The notes under the pieces were generated by a model that did no database searches, had not been told where the DNA came from, and was given only the letters and a program-made list of their open reading frames with translations. From Aliivibrio sifiae (lineage in GTDB: Bacteria; Pseudomonadota; Gammaproteobacteria; Enterobacterales; Vibrionaceae), in assembly GCF_002954715.1 (NCBI RefSeq), contig NZ_MSCP01000001.1, forward strand, positions 963,453-1,027,452: a stretch of 64,000 nucleotides of DNA, written 5' to 3'. Position numbers and translations under genes: made by a program. Shown one piece after another: positions 63,206 through 64,000 of this stretch (positions are counted from its first letter, which is position 1; the number at the start of each line of letters is the position of its first letter).

Positions 63206-63284
63206 GGGTTACCTAGCTGTTATGTGTAACGCTTATTTATACCAATCTACATAAGTATTTGATCATTCTTGCTTGTTAAAATTG

Positions 63285-63315
63285 ATTATATCTGCGTTAT
63301 ACCTTTTTATTGCAA
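63285..63315 (-). promoter_or_regulatory. Probable hsdM promoter
   Basis: On the minus strand TATAAT (63285-63290) is a perfect -10, with TTGCAA as -35 at 19-nt spacing, which is long. It would give a leader of about 70 nt. Confidence 0.5.
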
Positions 63316-63635
63316 AAATTAGGTGTAATTAGATCAACTAGTTACTGTAATTTATGCCTTGTTCTAATCAATTTTTCCTACGCAATTATCTGAACAACTA
63401 CTTATCCAGAATGGTATTAGTGCTAATTAAGCGAATGAAATATGGGGATATAATACGTGGTTATGGTGTTTTTTTACAGTTTTTTAAATCAAGATGGAGT
63501 AGGAGGGAGAGCCTAAGAAAAAAATACAACATGCTTGAAACAACTTATTGGATAATTATCCAATTTATTGTTTTTATTTATTGTTCTTGTAAATAGTGAA
63601 AGCTCTAACTTGTTGTATTCATTTGATTTTATTTT

Positions 63636-63651
63636 TGGCATTCTAATTGCT
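63636..63651 (+). promoter_or_regulatory. Sigma-54 (-24/-12) promoter of hcp
   Basis: TGGCATTCTAATTGCT matches the TGGCAC-N5-TTGCW consensus, with GG and GC exactly 10 nt apart. It lies 64 nt before the hcp start. Vibrio hcp operons are known to need RpoN and the activator VasH, which supports the call. Confidence 0.8.
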
Positions 63652-63715
63652 CTATTGAATTTAACTCGTGAAGTTCACGACTCTAAATCGAATTCAATTA
63701 TTAAGGAATAAAGCC

Positions 63716-64000
63716 ATGCCAACTCCAGCATATATGTCAATTAAAGGTCAAACTCAAGGCGATATCACTAAAGATGCATACTCAGCAGACTCAGTAGGTA
63801 ACGTATGGCAGGAAGCTCACGTTGATGAATTTCTAGTTCAAGAACTTGATCACGTATTAACAGTTCCACGTGATCCACAAAGTGGTCAACCTACTGGTCA
63901 GCGTGTTCATCGTCCAGTGATCGTAACTAAACAACAAGACCGTTGTTCTCCACTACTATTTAACGCTTTAGTCTCTGGAGAGAAACTGCCTGAATGTAGC
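63716..64000 (+). CDS. hcp: Type VI secretion tube protein Hcp, 3' end outside window
   Basis: The first 95 codons of an Hcp protein: MPTPAYMSIKGQTQGDITKD, then ADSVGN...HVDEFLVQELDHVLTVPRDPQSGQPTGQRVHRP and LLFNALVSGEKLPE, which parallels V. cholerae Hcp throughout. Hcp forms the hexameric inner tube of the T6SS and is itself secreted. AAGGAAT lies 6 nt before the ATG. It is preceded by a sigma-54-type promoter. The rest of the gene, and any effector that follows, lies beyond the window. Confidence 0.95.
   Translation, partial: MPTPAYMSIKGQTQGDITKDAYSADSVGNVWQEAHVDEFLVQELDHVLTVPRDPQSGQPTGQRVHRPVIVTKQQDRCSPLLFNALVSGEKLPECS

Larger units (their letters stand above)
63206..63715. promoter_or_regulatory. 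Divergent region between hsdM and hcp
   Basis: About 510 bases. Apart from the hsdM promoter and the sigma-54-type hcp promoter, both listed separately, I see no credible gene. An 80-codon frame from 63354 has no ribosome site, a low-complexity composition and no recognisable feature. Binding sites for a VasH-like activator may be here but cannot be recognised by eye. Confidence 0.5.

Noticed and set aside
63354-63596. 80-codon open frame between hsdM and hcp
   Set aside because: No ribosome site, low-complexity hydrophobic and basic composition, and no recognisable motif; the region is better explained as promoter DNA.

Overview
The window is AT-rich bacterial chromosome from a member of the Vibrionaceae, most likely Aliivibrio (inference). 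The signs are the low GC, the rbsDACBKR order, an ExeM/Xds-type secreted nuclease beside a periplasmic ATP-dependent DNA ligase, an adjacent norM/ribE pair, a DUF3802 gene, and an hcp gene whose product looks like Vibrio Hcp and which has a sigma-54-type promoter. I saw no rRNA, tRNA, CRISPR array, insertion sequence or replication origin. Both ends cut a gene: an unidentified coiled-coil protein on the left and hcp on the right.

Layout. 1-6.1 kb: coiled-coil protein, MATE exporter, then a divergent exeM-like nuclease and periplasmic DNA ligase. 6.1-12.3 kb: a complete ribose operon (rbsD-A-C-B-K-R, minus strand) behind a strong LacI-family operator. 12.5-17.7 kb: CatB-like acetyltransferase, alpha/beta-hydrolase-like protein, DEAD-box helicase, lipoprotein, small zinc ribbon, YccF and a small membrane protein. 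17.8-20.3 kb: a small redox/metal-cofactor neighbourhood: a DUF134 regulator, a NifX-like protein and NqrM in a three-gene overlapping operon with a clear promoter/operator, plus a NifW-like gene nearby. 20.3-21.7 kb: MerR regulator and EamA transporter.

21.9-43.2 kb is the most distinctive part. It is a sulfatase-centred locus with three Cys-type sulfatases, an AraC regulator, an octaheme cytochrome c fused to HEAT/TPR repeats, a MoxR-DUF58-DUF4381-VWA-VWA/TPR-BatD operon, a LysR regulator, a PafA-like phosphomonoesterase, a formylglycine-generating-enzyme-like lipoprotein without catalytic cysteines, an anaerobic sulfatase maturase (AnSME), and a heme-free paralogue of the cytochrome's repeat domain. 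Inference: AnSME converts the sulfatase cysteines to formylglycine in the cytosol, the sulfatases act outside the inner membrane, and the cytochrome, MoxR/VWA and repeat proteins form an envelope maturation or electron-transfer module dedicated to them.

43.3-54.6 kb is mostly housekeeping: NorM, riboflavin synthase, fructosamine kinase with a perfect operator-like dyad, DUF3802, NlpC/P60 lipoprotein, AbgT transporter, a second hexapeptide acetyltransferase, RsuA-type pseudouridine synthase with a four-codon leader, sterol-desaturase-like protein, DTW protein and NagK. 54.7-63.2 kb: SEC-C protein and a five-gene type I restriction-modification operon (hsdM, hsdS, PD-(D/E)XK protein, hsdR, YgjP-type metallopeptidase). 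The window ends in hcp of a type VI secretion system.
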